From contig NC_015312.1 in assembly GCF_000196675.2 (NCBI RefSeq), positions 5,844,501-5,908,500 of the forward strand: a stretch of 64,000 bases of DNA, in the 5' to 3' direction. Below the pieces are notes generated by a model. It was not told the DNA's origin. It saw only the letters and a list, made by a program, of their open reading frames with translations, and did not search any database. This DNA is from Pseudonocardia benzenivorans CB1190. Lineage in GTDB: Bacteria; Actinomycetota; Actinomycetes; Mycobacteriales; Pseudonocardiaceae. Position numbers and translations under genes: made by a program. Below, one piece after another: positions 8,171 to 16,402 of the stretch (position 1 is its first letter; each line of letters opens with the position of its first letter).

Positions 8171-8947
8171 GTGCCCGACGCGCCCGACATCGTCGCGGTC
8201 CTGCGCGCGGCAGGCTGTGTGTTCGCCGAGGACGAGGCCGCGGTGCTGCTGGCCGAGGCGCCCTCGCCGGACGCGCTGGCGGCGATGGTCGCGCGGCGCG
8301 CCGCGGGCGACCCGCTCGAGCAGATCGTCGGCTGGGCCGGCTTCCGCGGACTGCGCGTGGTCGTCGCGCCCGGGGTCTTCGTGCCGCGGCAGCGCACGTC
8401 GTTCCTCGCGGGGCTCGCGGTAGCGGCGACCCGCGACGGTGCGACGGTCGTCGACATGTGCTGCGGGGCCGGTGCCGTCGCGCTGGCGGTGCGGGTCGAG
8501 TCGGGCGCCGCGCAGGTGCACGCGGCCGACGTCGATCCCGCGGCGGTGGCCTGCGCCCGGCGCAACCTGCCCCCCGCGACGGTGCACCAGGGCGACCTCT
8601 ACGCGGCGCTGCCTCCCGACCTGCGCGGACGCGTGGACGTCGTCGTCGCCAACGCGCCCTACGTGCCGACCGCCGCGGTCGCGCTGATGCCGCCGGAGGC
8701 CCGGTTGCACGAGCCGATGGTCGCCCTCGACGGCGGCGGCGACGGTCTCGACATCGCGCGCCGGGTCGTCGCCGGCGCACCGCAGTGGCTGGTCGCGGGC
8801 GGCGTACTGCTCGTCGAGACCAGCGACGAGCAGGCGCCCGTCCTGCGGGACGTGTTCGCCCGCAACGGTTTTGCCGCGAGCGTCGAGTCCGACGACGAGA
8901 TCGGCGCCACCGCGGTGCGAGGCGTGCTCGACGGCCGTCGGGGTTGA
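8171..8947 (+). CDS. PrmC/HemK-like N5-glutamine methyltransferase homologue
   Basis: SAM-dependent methyltransferase of 258 residues from the GTG at 8171. Motif I is VVDMCCGAGAVAL at about 93-105. The catalytic-site motif reads NAPY at 161-164 rather than the NPPY of true PrmC, and an N-terminal helical domain precedes the fold as in HemK proteins. It is thus a PrmC paralogue, of the kind annotated as putative protein N5-glutamine methyltransferase in actinobacteria; the target need not be a release factor. No strong ribosome-binding site is visible. Confidence 0.75.
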   Translation: MPDAPDIVAVLRAAGCVFAEDEAAVLLAEAPSPDALAAMVARRAAGDPLEQIVGWAGFRGLRVVVAPGVFVPRQRTSFLAGLAVAATRDGATVVDMCCGAGAVALAVRVESGAAQVHAADVDPAAVACARRNLPPATVHQGDLYAALPPDLRGRVDVVVANAPYVPTAAVALMPPEARLHEPMVALDGGGDGLDIARRVVAGAPQWLVAGGVLLVETSDEQAPVLRDVFARNGFAASVESDDEIGATAVRGVLDGRRG

Positions 8948-9307
8948 CCGGGGCCGCATCGGTGGCGACGTGGCCCACGCCTGCTGGATCGATCGGTCCG
9001 GCGCCCTGAGCCGGGAGCGTCGGGCTGTCACACAGCGAGGGGCTGCCGCGGAGTGGACCGATCGATACACTCGGGGCGTGGCACCCGACCGAGGATCGAC
9101 GTGCGCGCGTTCGACGGCGCCGACGCGACCCGACCACCGCCCCCGACAGCCCGTGGCCGGCCGTCGTCCGGGCCACCCGGCCCGGCCGGTGCGCGGCGAC
9201 GGACCCCGGTTCCCGCGGCCGACCGTTGCGGCCGCTGCGGCCGGAGAACGCGCCGGTAGCCTGTCGCCGACCTGGGCGACCGCGGGTGGGACGGACGGTA
9301 TCGGACG
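8948..9307. other. Intergenic region with regulatory palindrome
   Basis: About 360 bases without a credible gene. It holds the 20-bp palindrome at 9052-9071 (entry below) and a looser GGATCGATCGGTCC palindrome near 8985-8998. Downstream of the palindrome only short frames without start signals occur, so this is taken as promoter and leader for the TetR gene. Confidence 0.5.
9052..9071. promoter_or_regulatory. Putative TetR operator, copy 1
   Basis: AGTGGACCGATCGATACACT differs at one position from the site at 27167-27186. Both are near-palindromes centred on CGATCG with a TACACT end that could serve as a -10 element. The site lies upstream of the TetR gene at 9308, consistent with autoregulation. 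Recurrence of the same 20-mer 18 kb apart is the evidence; binding is inferred. Confidence 0.6.
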
Positions 9308-9889
9308 ATGACGGGCACGACCTACTACGAGGTCAACCGGGAGCGGGTCATCGCCGCGGCGGCGGAGCTGTTCGCGCGCAACGGCTACCACGGGACCGGC
9401 ATGGCCGAGCTGGGCCGCGCCGTCGAGCTCGGCCGCGGCGCCCTGTACCGGTACATCGGCAGCAAGGAAGCGGTCCTCTACGCGATCAGCAAGGACCAGG
9501 TCGACAAGATGAACCGCTACGCCGAGGAGGTGCTCGACCGCGGCCTCGAGCCCCGCGAGGTGCTGCGTGAGATGGCCCGCGGCCTCCTGCGCAACATCGC
9601 CGACCATCGCGCGGAGTGGGCGGTGTTCTTCCGCGAGTACAACGCGCTCACCGGCGAGCGCCGCGACGAGGTCATCGCCGCCCGGGAACGCTACGAGGGC
9701 TACTGGCGCCAGGCGCTCGACCGCGGCGTGCGCGAGGGGACGCTGCGCCCGACGCCCCGGCTGCTCGTCAAGGGCATCCTCGGGATGCTCAACTACACCT
9801 ACCTGTGGTTCACCCCCGACGGCGAGCTGACGCCCGAGGAGCTGGCCGATCTCTTCCTCGACGCGCTCATCGACGGCATCCACAGCTGA
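9308..9889 (+). CDS. TetR/AcrR-family regulator (KstR2-like)
   Basis: Regulator of 193 residues. The N-terminal HTH at about 10-55 reads RVIAAAAELFARNGYHGTGM with recognition helix LGRGALYRYIGSKEAVLYAI, and an all-helical ligand domain follows. The overall pattern resembles actinobacterial TetR proteins that sense acyl-CoA intermediates (KstR2, FadR types). A 20-bp palindrome upstream is repeated in the promoter of the leftward catabolic cluster at 27.1 kb, so this may be that cluster's repressor (inference). Confidence 0.85.
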   Translation: MTGTTYYEVNRERVIAAAAELFARNGYHGTGMAELGRAVELGRGALYRYIGSKEAVLYAISKDQVDKMNRYAEEVLDRGLEPREVLREMARGLLRNIADHRAEWAVFFREYNALTGERRDEVIAARERYEGYWRQALDRGVREGTLRPTPRLLVKGILGMLNYTYLWFTPDGELTPEELADLFLDALIDGIHS

Positions 9890-9947
9890 CGGTCGGAGCG
9901 CCCCGGTACGAGCGGGACGGGCCGGGGCGAGCCGCCGCCCGTGCCCG

Positions 9948-10745
9948 TCAGGCGCCGGCGCCGAGCAGGTCGAGCCACTTGAGCAGGAGCTGCTGCTCCT
10001 CGTCGCCGAGCGGCGACGACGGCTCGGCGCGCAGCTGGGCCGCGAGCCGGATCGCGACCGGGCCGATGTCGGCGCCGGCCGTCTCGGGCCCCGAGCGCCC
10101 CTGCTCGCGGAAACGGCCCTGCCCGTCGAGGCGGCCCTGCTCGCCGGGACTGCCCGGCTCGTCGAGGCCGGCCGGCTCGTCGGGGCTACCCGGCTCGTCG
10201 AGGCACGCGGCGAAGACGGCGTCGCGCACGCTCGTGGACAGCTGCGGGTCGGAGTACAGGTCGGGACGGACCAGGACCGCGAGCGCCACCCCGACGTTGG
10301 CGGACAGGATGCGCTGCGCCGCGAGCGGCGCCGGCAGCCGCAGGACACCGGCGCGGGCACAGCGTTCGAGCGTCGCGGACAGCAGCCCGAAGATCGTCTC
10401 CGGCGCCTCCGGTCGCCGCGTGAGCGTCGGCGAGAACATGAGCCGGTAGACGGCCGGGTTCTCGAGCGCGAAGGCGATGTGGTCGTCCCATCCCGCCCGC
10501 AGGTCGGCGACCGGGTCCTCGGTCGTCTCCAGCGCGCGTTTGCGCTCGACGTAGCGCTCGAAGCCGTGGTCGACGAGCGCGGCGAGCAGGCCCGCCTTGT
10601 CGCCGAAGATCCGGTACAGCGCCGGCTGGCCGACGCCGACCGCCTCGCAGACGGCGCGGGTCGAGACGTCGTTGTCGTCCGACGCGGCCAGCTGCTGCTC
10701 GGCGGCTCGCAGCATCCGCAGGCGCAGGGTGGGAGCTTCCGTCAC
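9948..10745 (-). CDS. TetR-family regulator with Pro/Gly/Glu-rich insertion
   Basis: Regulator of 265 residues from the GTG at 10745. The HTH (RAVCEAVGVGQPALYRIFGD) is near the N-terminus and a TetR_C-type helical domain follows. Between about residues 190 and 225 is a low-complexity stretch built from DEPGSP, DEPAGL and GEQGRL-like repeats that the family normally lacks, encoded by imperfect DNA repeats at about 10100-10205. It is divergent from the SDR gene at 10905, and two GTATC-N3-GATAC operators lie between them. Confidence 0.85.
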   Translation of the reverse strand: MTEAPTLRLRMLRAAEQQLAASDDNDVSTRAVCEAVGVGQPALYRIFGDKAGLLAALVDHGFERYVERKRALETTEDPVADLRAGWDDHIAFALENPAVYRLMFSPTLTRRPEAPETIFGLLSATLERCARAGVLRLPAPLAAQRILSANVGVALAVLVRPDLYSDPQLSTSVRDAVFAACLDEPGSPDEPAGLDEPGSPGEQGRLDGQGRFREQGRSGPETAGADIGPVAIRLAAQLRAEPSSPLGDEEQQLLLKWLDLLGAGA

Positions 10746-10789
10746 CGTATCGACGTTACGCGTCGCTCGGACCGATGACCCGCACCGGG

Positions 10790-10847
10790 GCGTATCAATG
10801 ATACGCATCACACGGGGCAACGATACGATGTTCCGTATCGTTGATAC
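10790..10847. promoter_or_regulatory. Two TetR-type operators in the TetR/SDR divergent promoter
   Basis: GCGTATCAATGATACGC at 10790-10806 is a perfect palindrome around one central base. GTATCGTTGATAC at 10835-10847 is a second copy of the same GTATC-N3-GATAC element, 43 bases away (about four helical turns). The stretch between is locally AT-rich and must hold the SDR promoter. The divergent TetR protein is the obvious binder. Confidence 0.75.
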
Positions 10848-10904
10848 CATCGAAGGATATCGACGCTTCGCAGCTGCGAGGCCGGAAACGAAAAGGTGAG
10901 ACCC

Positions 10905-11642
10905 ATGAGGGACGGCACCCCGCGCGTGGCACTCGTGACCGGCGGCACCGGCGGGATCGGTGAAGCCGTCGTCCACGCACTCGTCGACGACGGGTTCGCC
11001 GTCGCAGTGCACTACGCGGGCAACAAGACCAAGGCGGACACCCTCGTCGAGACCATCACCGCCGCCGGCGGGCGGGCCGTCGCGGTCGGTGGCGACGTCG
11101 CCGACGAGCACGCCATGGCTGCCGCGTTCGACGCGGTCGAGTCGGCGTTCGGCGGGATCGACGTCGTCGTCAACACCGCCGGCATCATGGTCCTCGGGCC
11201 GATCGCCGACTACGACCTCGACCAGTTCGACCGGATCGTCCGCACCAACCTGCGGGGCACGTTCGTCGTGTCCCAGCTGGCCGCGCGCCACGTCCGCGAC
11301 GGCGGCGCGATCATCAACTTCTCGACGTCGGTGACCCGGACCCAGCTCCCGAAGTACGGGCCCTACGTGGCGACCAAGGCGGCGGTCGAGGGCCTCACCC
11401 TCATCCTCGCCCGTGAGCTGCGTGGTCGTGACGTCACGGTCAACACCGTCGCGCCCGGACCGACCGCAACGCCGCTGTTCTTCGACAGCAACACCGAGCA
11501 GACCGTCGCCGCCCTGACCAACGCCACCCCGCTCGAACGGCTCGGGCGGCCCGAGGACATCGCCTCGACGGTGGCCCAGCTGGCCGGTCCCGCGCGCTGG
11601 ACGAACGGGCAGACCGTGTTCGTCAACGGCGGCCTCGCCTGA
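10905..11642 (+). CDS. SDR-family oxidoreductase (3-oxoacyl-ACP-reductase-like)
   Basis: NAD(P)-dependent dehydrogenase of 245 residues. Cofactor motif TGGTGGIG is near 15-22, NTAGI replaces the usual NNAG, the catalytic Ser is in NFSTSVTR, and Tyr/Lys are in YGPYVATK. A C-terminal NGQTVFVNGGLA closes the fold. The ATG at 10905 has AGGTGAG five bases upstream; the in-frame GTG at 10896 is part of that site. Probably repressed by the divergent TetR regulator. Substrate unknown. Confidence 0.85.
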   Translation: MRDGTPRVALVTGGTGGIGEAVVHALVDDGFAVAVHYAGNKTKADTLVETITAAGGRAVAVGGDVADEHAMAAAFDAVESAFGGIDVVVNTAGIMVLGPIADYDLDQFDRIVRTNLRGTFVVSQLAARHVRDGGAIINFSTSVTRTQLPKYGPYVATKAAVEGLTLILARELRGRDVTVNTVAPGPTATPLFFDSNTEQTVAALTNATPLERLGRPEDIASTVAQLAGPARWTNGQTVFVNGGLA

Positions 11643-11973
11643 TCTCGTCGCGCGGTCCTCGTCCGTGCCCGCCACCCTCCCCTCGCCACGTCGGTGTCGA
11701 CCGGCTGCGCCGCCGGCCGACCGCACGGCGCGAGGCCGGCCAACGGATCCGACCGCTCGCACACGACGACACCCGCAGCGACCCCTCGCCGGCGCCGGCG
11801 GCGACGTCCAGCGCCATAGCCGCCCTCGGCGCGTCGAGCAGGAGACACCTGGACGCCTCGATCCCATAAAATCTCACTCAGCTGAGGTAGACATTCTCGA
11901 CCGGCCGCGGGTAGGCTTCCGTCCGTCGAGATGAGAGGTCCAGAGGCGCGGGAGATGACGTAACTACTCGCGG

Positions 11974-12075
11974 AGCAACACCAGCAAGTCAGCAACACCA
12001 GCAAGTCAGCAACACCAGCAAGTCAGCAACACCAGCAAGTCAGCAACACCAGCAAGTCAGCAACACCAGCAAGTC
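11974..12075. repeat. Tandem array, six perfect 17-bp repeats
   Basis: AGCAACACCAGCAAGTC is repeated six times head to tail without any mismatch (102 bases). The unit contains two AGCAA(C/G) sub-motifs. Unit length and lack of spacers exclude CRISPR; it resembles an iteron or variable-number repeat. Confidence 0.95.
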
Positions 12076-12272
12076 GGAAAAACTGAGGAGAAGGAGAGGC
12101 ACACGCTGTCAGACCCGCGGGTTCGCCTGGCGAACACGACGGGTATCGCGACCTGTCGGAATGGAAGGTGGATATCGGTATAAGCGGTCCTGTGCCCGCG
12201 AGCGGTTTCCGAGTTCTGCGGGTCGAGGAACCGGCATCTGATGCCGGTTGATGGTGTTGAACAGCTGATCCT

Positions 12273-12302
12273 GGGGCCCCGGTGCGACTGCACCGGGGCC
12301 CC
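12273..12302 (+). promoter_or_regulatory. Perfect 13-bp hairpin in front of the MerR-type gene
   Basis: GGGGCCCCGGTGC and its exact complement are separated by the four-base loop GACT. No T-run follows; the ribosome-binding site GGAGG begins about ten bases after the stem, so it could act as a leader attenuator or RNA-stability element rather than a simple terminator. Confidence 0.6.
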
Positions 12303-12319
12303 TCGTCTACGGAGGCGCG

Positions 12320-12670
12320 ATGGCCCCAGATTCTGAAACCGCGGCCGACAGGCTCGACGACGAGCATTATCCCGCCTACACGATGGGCCGCGCCGCGGAA
12401 ATGCTCGGGACGTCCGCAGGGTTCCTGCGCAGTCTCGACGAGGTGAAACTGCTCGTGCCACAGCGCTCGGCCGGGGGACACCGCCGCTACTCCCGCTATC
12501 AGCTGAGACTGGCCGCGCGGGTGCGGGCCTTGATCGACGAAGGCCTGGGGCTGGACGCGGCCTGCCGGATCGTCATTCTCGAGGACCAGCTCGAGGAAGC
12601 CCGGCGCATCAACGCCGAGCTACACCGGCGTGACCGGACAGGTGAACCCATCACGCCTGACCCGACCTGA
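12320..12670 (+). CDS. MerR/HspR-like DNA-binding protein
   Basis: Small regulator of 116 residues. A winged HTH of MerR type fills residues about 18-85: YTMGRAAEMLGTSAGFLRSL, then the wing GGHRRYSRYQLRL. A helix rich in Glu/Arg (ILEDQLEEARRINAEL) could dimerise. It lacks a metal- or drug-binding domain, as do HspR and BldC-type proteins. The ATG at 12320 has GGAGG upstream. Its long repeat-bearing leader suggests complex control. Confidence 0.8.
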   Translation: MAPDSETAADRLDDEHYPAYTMGRAAEMLGTSAGFLRSLDEVKLLVPQRSAGGHRRYSRYQLRLAARVRALIDEGLGLDAACRIVILEDQLEEARRINAELHRRDRTGEPITPDPT

Positions 12671-12826
12671 TCCGGAGCATTCTCCTCCGACAGCACGGGC
12701 CGCCACCGATGAGGGAGTCGTCCTCCCCACGGCGCTCTCGGACGCCGACACCGCGAATCCCGATCACGCCGCTGAGCGGTGCTCGCCGAGCAGTGCGACG
12801 TCGACGTGGTCGTCCACCGCGGGGCC

Positions 12827-12857
12827 GGCTCCCGACCGGGCCGACCGGTCGGGAGCC
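12827..12857 (-). terminator. Hairpin terminator of the leftward catabolic cluster
   Basis: GGCTCCCGACCGG and its perfect complement with a five-base loop lie 24 bases past the acyl-CoA dehydrogenase stop. No clear T-run, as is common in high-GC actinobacteria. Confidence 0.6.
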
Positions 12858-12880
12858 ACTCGCCCGCCCGGCGGGCGCCG

Positions 12881-14047
12881 TCAGCGGGTCGCGCTGTCGA
12901 AGGCGTCGTCGAAAGTGAAGCCGTCGAGCAGCTGGCGCGCCGCCACCAGGTACTGGACGGTCGGGGGGCCCTCCTCCAACCAGTTCAGCCGCGCGTCGCG
13001 GTAGAGCCGCTCGATCGGGTACTTGCGGGTGTAGCCGATGCCGCCGTGGACGAGCAGCGCCCGGTCGGTGACCCGGCCGACCGCCTCGAGCCCGAACTGC
13101 TTGACCAGGCTCGACTCGGCCGGCACCCGCTGGTCCCGGTCCCACTTGGCGGCGACGTCGGCGAGCATCCCGCGCAGCGCGTACACGTCGGTCGCCATCT
13201 CGGCGAGATAGCGCTGGATCGCCTGCCGCTCGCCGATCGGCCGGCCGAAGGTCACCCGCTCCTTCGCGAACCGCAGCGACAGGTCGAGGGCCCGGGTCGC
13301 GGTCCCCAGCGACGACGCCGCGATGAAGACACGGCTGATCTCGAGAGCGCGCTCGAGGTGCGCGATCCCCTCGCCCTCCGCCCCGACCAGGTTCGCGGCG
13401 GGGACGCGCACGTCGGTGAACGTGAGCTCGCCGTGCTCGGCGCCCTTGCAGCCCATCGTCTCCGGCAGCGGCGCGATCGTGAAGCCGGGGGCGTCACGCG
13501 GAACGATGATCGCCGAGACCTCCCGGTCGGCGGTCTTGGCGAGCACCAGGAAGTGCGACGCGATGTCGGAGTTCGTGATGAGCCACTTACGGCCGTCGAG
13601 CACGTACTCGTCGCCGTCGCGCCGGGCCCGGGTCGACAGGTCCATCCCGGTGCCGTTGCCCGGCTCGGTCAGCGCGAACGCCAGCGACTTCTCCCCGACG
13701 GCGGCGCCGGGCAGGATCGCCTGCTTCTGCTCCTCGCTCCCGATCTCCGAGAGGGCGTGCGCGAAGGAGTTGTGCACGTGCACGATGGCGCGGATACCGC
13801 CCTGGATCTTCGCGAACTCGGCGAGGATCGGCAGGTACTGGGCGATCGACAACCCCGCGCCGCCGTACTCGCGGGGGATGATCAGACCGAACGCGCCGCA
13901 GGCCCGCAGCGCCGGCAGGACGACGTCGTAGGGGATCGACTCGGTGTCCTCGATCTGGTGCTCGAGGGGATCGAGCTCGTTCCAGATCGTGGTGAAGACC
14001 GACTCGCGCAGCTTGTCGTACTCGTCGGCCGGCAGACCAACGTTCAC
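12881..14047 (-). CDS. Acyl-CoA dehydrogenase
   Basis: FAD enzyme of 388 residues that introduces an alpha-beta double bond into an acyl-CoA. Signatures are FALTEPGNGTGMDLSTRARR (family signature 1 region), KWLITNSDIASHFLVLAKT, and a C-terminal HGGIGYTRKYPIERLYRDAR with the expected FAD/catalytic environment. GTG at 14047, with GAGGAGG upstream. It is the last gene of the leftward cluster, 17 bases after the SDR stop, which suggests oxidation of a CoA-bound product of that pathway. Confidence 0.9.
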   Translation of the reverse strand: MNVGLPADEYDKLRESVFTTIWNELDPLEHQIEDTESIPYDVVLPALRACGAFGLIIPREYGGAGLSIAQYLPILAEFAKIQGGIRAIVHVHNSFAHALSEIGSEEQKQAILPGAAVGEKSLAFALTEPGNGTGMDLSTRARRDGDEYVLDGRKWLITNSDIASHFLVLAKTADREVSAIIVPRDAPGFTIAPLPETMGCKGAEHGELTFTDVRVPAANLVGAEGEGIAHLERALEISRVFIAASSLGTATRALDLSLRFAKERVTFGRPIGERQAIQRYLAEMATDVYALRGMLADVAAKWDRDQRVPAESSLVKQFGLEAVGRVTDRALLVHGGIGYTRKYPIERLYRDARLNWLEEGPPTVQYLVAARQLLDGFTFDDAFDSATR

Positions 14048-14064
14048 GGGACTCCTCCTCGGGT

Positions 14065-14847
14065 TCACAGGGACCAGCCGCCGTCGGCGGCCAGCACGGT
14101 GCCGGTGCAGAACGTCGCGTCCTCGGACAGGAAGACCGCGGCCCGCGCGATCTCGTCCACGGTCCCGAACCGGCCCAGCAGCGTGGCCTCGGCGATCGTG
14201 GCGCGGGAGCCTTCGGGGACCGCCGCGGTCATGTCCGTGTCCACGAAGCCCGGCGCCAGGACGTTGACGCGCACCCCCGTCGCGGCCAGCTCCTTGGCCA
14301 GAGAGCGCGCGAAGCCGACCAGGGCGGCCTTGGTGCTCGCGTACGCGGTGTCGCCGGGGAAGCCCACGTGGCCGACCACGGACCCGACCAGCACGATGCT
14401 GGCGTCGTTCCCCTCCTGGAGCAGCGGCACCGCCGCGCGGACGACGGCGGCCGTGCCGCGGAGATTGGTCTCGACGACCGCCCACCACGCGTCGGGATCC
14501 ATCCGGGTGAGCCGCCCGCCGTCCCACACGGCCGCGTTCAGCACCAGGGAGTCGAGCCGCCCCCAGGTCGCGCGCACCTGCTCGACCGCGTCGACCGCGC
14601 TGTCGGGGTCGCCGAGGTCGAGGTGCACCGGCAGGACCCGGTCCCGATGCGCGGTCGCCAGCTTCTCGACGCCGTCGCGGCCCGATCGGTACGCGCCCGC
14701 GACCCGGACGCCCCGGTCGAGGAGATGGCGTGCGATGCCCGCCCCGATGCCCCGCGACGCCCCCGTGACCAGCGAGGTCCGATCGGCAGCGGTCCGCTCG
14801 GCGGCGGTCCGGTCGGCGGCGGTCCGGTCGGGACTGTCCTGGCTCAT
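14065..14847 (-). CDS. SDR-family oxidoreductase with repeated N-terminus
   Basis: Classical SDR of 260 residues. The cofactor motif TGASRGIG begins about residue 28, NAAV replaces NNAG, the catalytic Ser is in VGSVVGH and Tyr/Lys are in YASTKAALVGF. The first 24 residues are a low-complexity tag (DRTAADRTAAERTAADRT) encoded by four 15-bp DNA repeats at about 14776-14830, so the real start might be further in. Its ATG overlaps the stop of the upstream ligase gene (ATGA), showing coupling. Confidence 0.8.
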   Translation of the reverse strand: MSQDSPDRTAADRTAAERTAADRTSLVTGASRGIGAGIARHLLDRGVRVAGAYRSGRDGVEKLATAHRDRVLPVHLDLGDPDSAVDAVEQVRATWGRLDSLVLNAAVWDGGRLTRMDPDAWWAVVETNLRGTAAVVRAAVPLLQEGNDASIVLVGSVVGHVGFPGDTAYASTKAALVGFARSLAKELAATGVRVNVLAPGFVDTDMTAAVPEGSRATIAEATLLGRFGTVDEIARAAVFLSEDATFCTGTVLAADGGWSL

Positions 14848-16391
14848 GCGGTCGGTCCCACCTTCTCCAGCCGGTGCTTCTGCACCTTCCCGGATGTCGT
14901 CCTCGGCAGCGGCTGCGTCGTGAGGCGGTAGCGCCGCGGCACCTTGAAACCCGCCAGCGTGCCCCTCAGGTACTCCCGGACGGACTCGCTGTCGAGGTGC
15001 GCGTCGGCGCGGAGCACGACGTGGGCGACCCCGACCTCACCCCACTTCTCGTCGGGCTCGCCGACGACGGCGGCCTCGACGACGTCGGGATGCGCGGCGA
15101 GCACCCGTTCGATCTCGGCCGGGTAGACGTTGAGGCCACCGGTGATGATCATGTCCTTGGCGCGGCCCGCCATGTGGACGAAGCCGTCGTCGTAGCGGGC
15201 GAGGTCGCCGGTGTGCAGCCACCCGTCGGCGAGGGTCTCGGCGGTCGCCTCCGGCTTGTCGTGGTACCCGATCATGCTCGCCGGCGAGCGGCAGATGATC
15301 TGGCCGACCGTGTTCGGAGGGACGTCGACGTCGTTCTCGTCGACGATCCTGACGACGGCGGCGGAGCACGCCCTGCCCGTCGACCCGGGCCGCGCGGCGG
15401 CGTCCTTGCCGGACATGAGCAGCATCAGCGTCGGGAACTCGCTCATCCCGTAGACCTGCAGCACGTCACACGCGGGCAGCTTCGCCTTGAGGCCCTCCAG
15501 CGACGACGGCGGCACCGGCTCCCCGCCCGAGAGCACCATGCGCAGCGACGACGTGTCGTACCTGTCGAACCCGGGATGGTCCAGCACGCGCTTGAGCACC
15601 GTCGGTACCAGCAGCACCTTGGTGACGCCGTGCCTCTCGACCTGCTCGAGGAAGGCGCCCGCGTCGAACCCGGTGCTGCGCCCGAGCACCACGCGCCCAC
15701 CGCGCCAGAGCGTCGCGAGGGCGCAGTCGTGGAACCCGGCGGCCCAGCACAGCGCCGGGACGACGTAGTAGACGTCGTCGGTACGCAGGTCGAAGTCCAC
15801 GATCTGGTGGTAGGAGTTCCACAGCACCGTCGAGTGGGTGTGCATGGCGCCCTTGGGGAAGCCCGTGGTGCCGGAGGTGTACTGCAGCAGGAACAGGTCG
15901 TCGGCACGGACGTCTGGCAGGGCGAAGGCCGCGGCGGTCCCGGGCTCGGCCACCAGGTCCTCGTAGGCCGTGCCGATGCCGGTCGGCGCCCCCACCTCGA
16001 CGATCGTCCGACCGGTGAGCTGGTCGGCGATCGGCGCGACGGCCGGGGCGAGCGCGTCCTCGACCACGATCCAGCGGGAGTCGGAGTCCTCGACGATGTA
16101 CTGCATCTCCGACGGGGCCAGCAGGTAGTTGACCGGGACGAGCACGCCGCCGAGCTTGGCCAGCGCGAAGAACAGCTCGACCCATTCGAGCCGGTTGTAC
16201 ATGATCACCGAGACCCGGTCGCCCTTGCGGAAGCCGGCCGCGGCCAGTCCGGCGGCCAGCGCCGTCGAACGCGCGTCCAGCTCGCCGTAGGTCATGTCCC
16301 GGCCGTCGAAGGTCAGGGCCGTCGTGCCGGGGCCGGCGCCGGCGTCGGTGACGGCCTTGGTCAGGAGGTCGCGCAGGGTGTAGGCGTCCAT
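14844..16391 (-). CDS. Acyl-CoA synthetase (AMP-forming), ligase 2 of cluster
   Basis: ANL-superfamily ligase of 515 residues that activates a carboxylic acid with ATP and CoA. The P-loop motif YTSGTTGFPKG is present, the hinge motif reads GWLHTGDLARYDDG with GRAKDMIITGGLNVYPAEIE after it, and the catalytic Lys is in PRTTSGKVQKHRL near the end. In the cluster it sits between the thiolase and an SDR gene, so a beta-keto or related acid is a plausible substrate (inference). Start ATG at 16391, ten bases after the thiolase stop. Confidence 0.9.
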   Translation of the reverse strand: MDAYTLRDLLTKAVTDAGAGPGTTALTFDGRDMTYGELDARSTALAAGLAAAGFRKGDRVSVIMYNRLEWVELFFALAKLGGVLVPVNYLLAPSEMQYIVEDSDSRWIVVEDALAPAVAPIADQLTGRTIVEVGAPTGIGTAYEDLVAEPGTAAAFALPDVRADDLFLLQYTSGTTGFPKGAMHTHSTVLWNSYHQIVDFDLRTDDVYYVVPALCWAAGFHDCALATLWRGGRVVLGRSTGFDAGAFLEQVERHGVTKVLLVPTVLKRVLDHPGFDRYDTSSLRMVLSGGEPVPPSSLEGLKAKLPACDVLQVYGMSEFPTLMLLMSGKDAAARPGSTGRACSAAVVRIVDENDVDVPPNTVGQIICRSPASMIGYHDKPEATAETLADGWLHTGDLARYDDGFVHMAGRAKDMIITGGLNVYPAEIERVLAAHPDVVEAAVVGEPDEKWGEVGVAHVVLRADAHLDSESVREYLRGTLAGFKVPRRYRLTTQPLPRTTSGKVQKHRLEKVGPTA

Positions 16392-16402
16392 CTCGGGTGT
16401 CC

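Larger units (their letters stand above)
11643..12319. other. Long non-coding spacer rich in repeats
   Basis: About 680 bases with no credible gene. It contains a lower-GC stretch around 11870-11960, the 17-bp tandem array at 11974-12075, an AG-rich run just after it and the perfect hairpin at 12273-12302. Frames across the array exist only because the repeat is not a multiple of three, and they look artificial. This may be the regulatory leader of the MerR-type gene. Confidence 0.6.

Noticed and set aside
8985..8998. GGATCGATCGGTCC as a further operator copy
   Set aside because: It shares only the CGATCG core with the 20-bp palindrome; such cores are frequent in this GC-rich sequence.
11974..12075. 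Possible CRISPR array
   Set aside because: Repeats are 17 bp and directly contiguous with no spacers; no cas genes nearby.
12023..12481. Minus-strand frames giving LLVLLTCWCC-type sequence across the tandem array
   Set aside because: The peptide is only the translation of the 17-bp repeat, with no ribosome-binding site, and it overlaps the real MerR-like gene.
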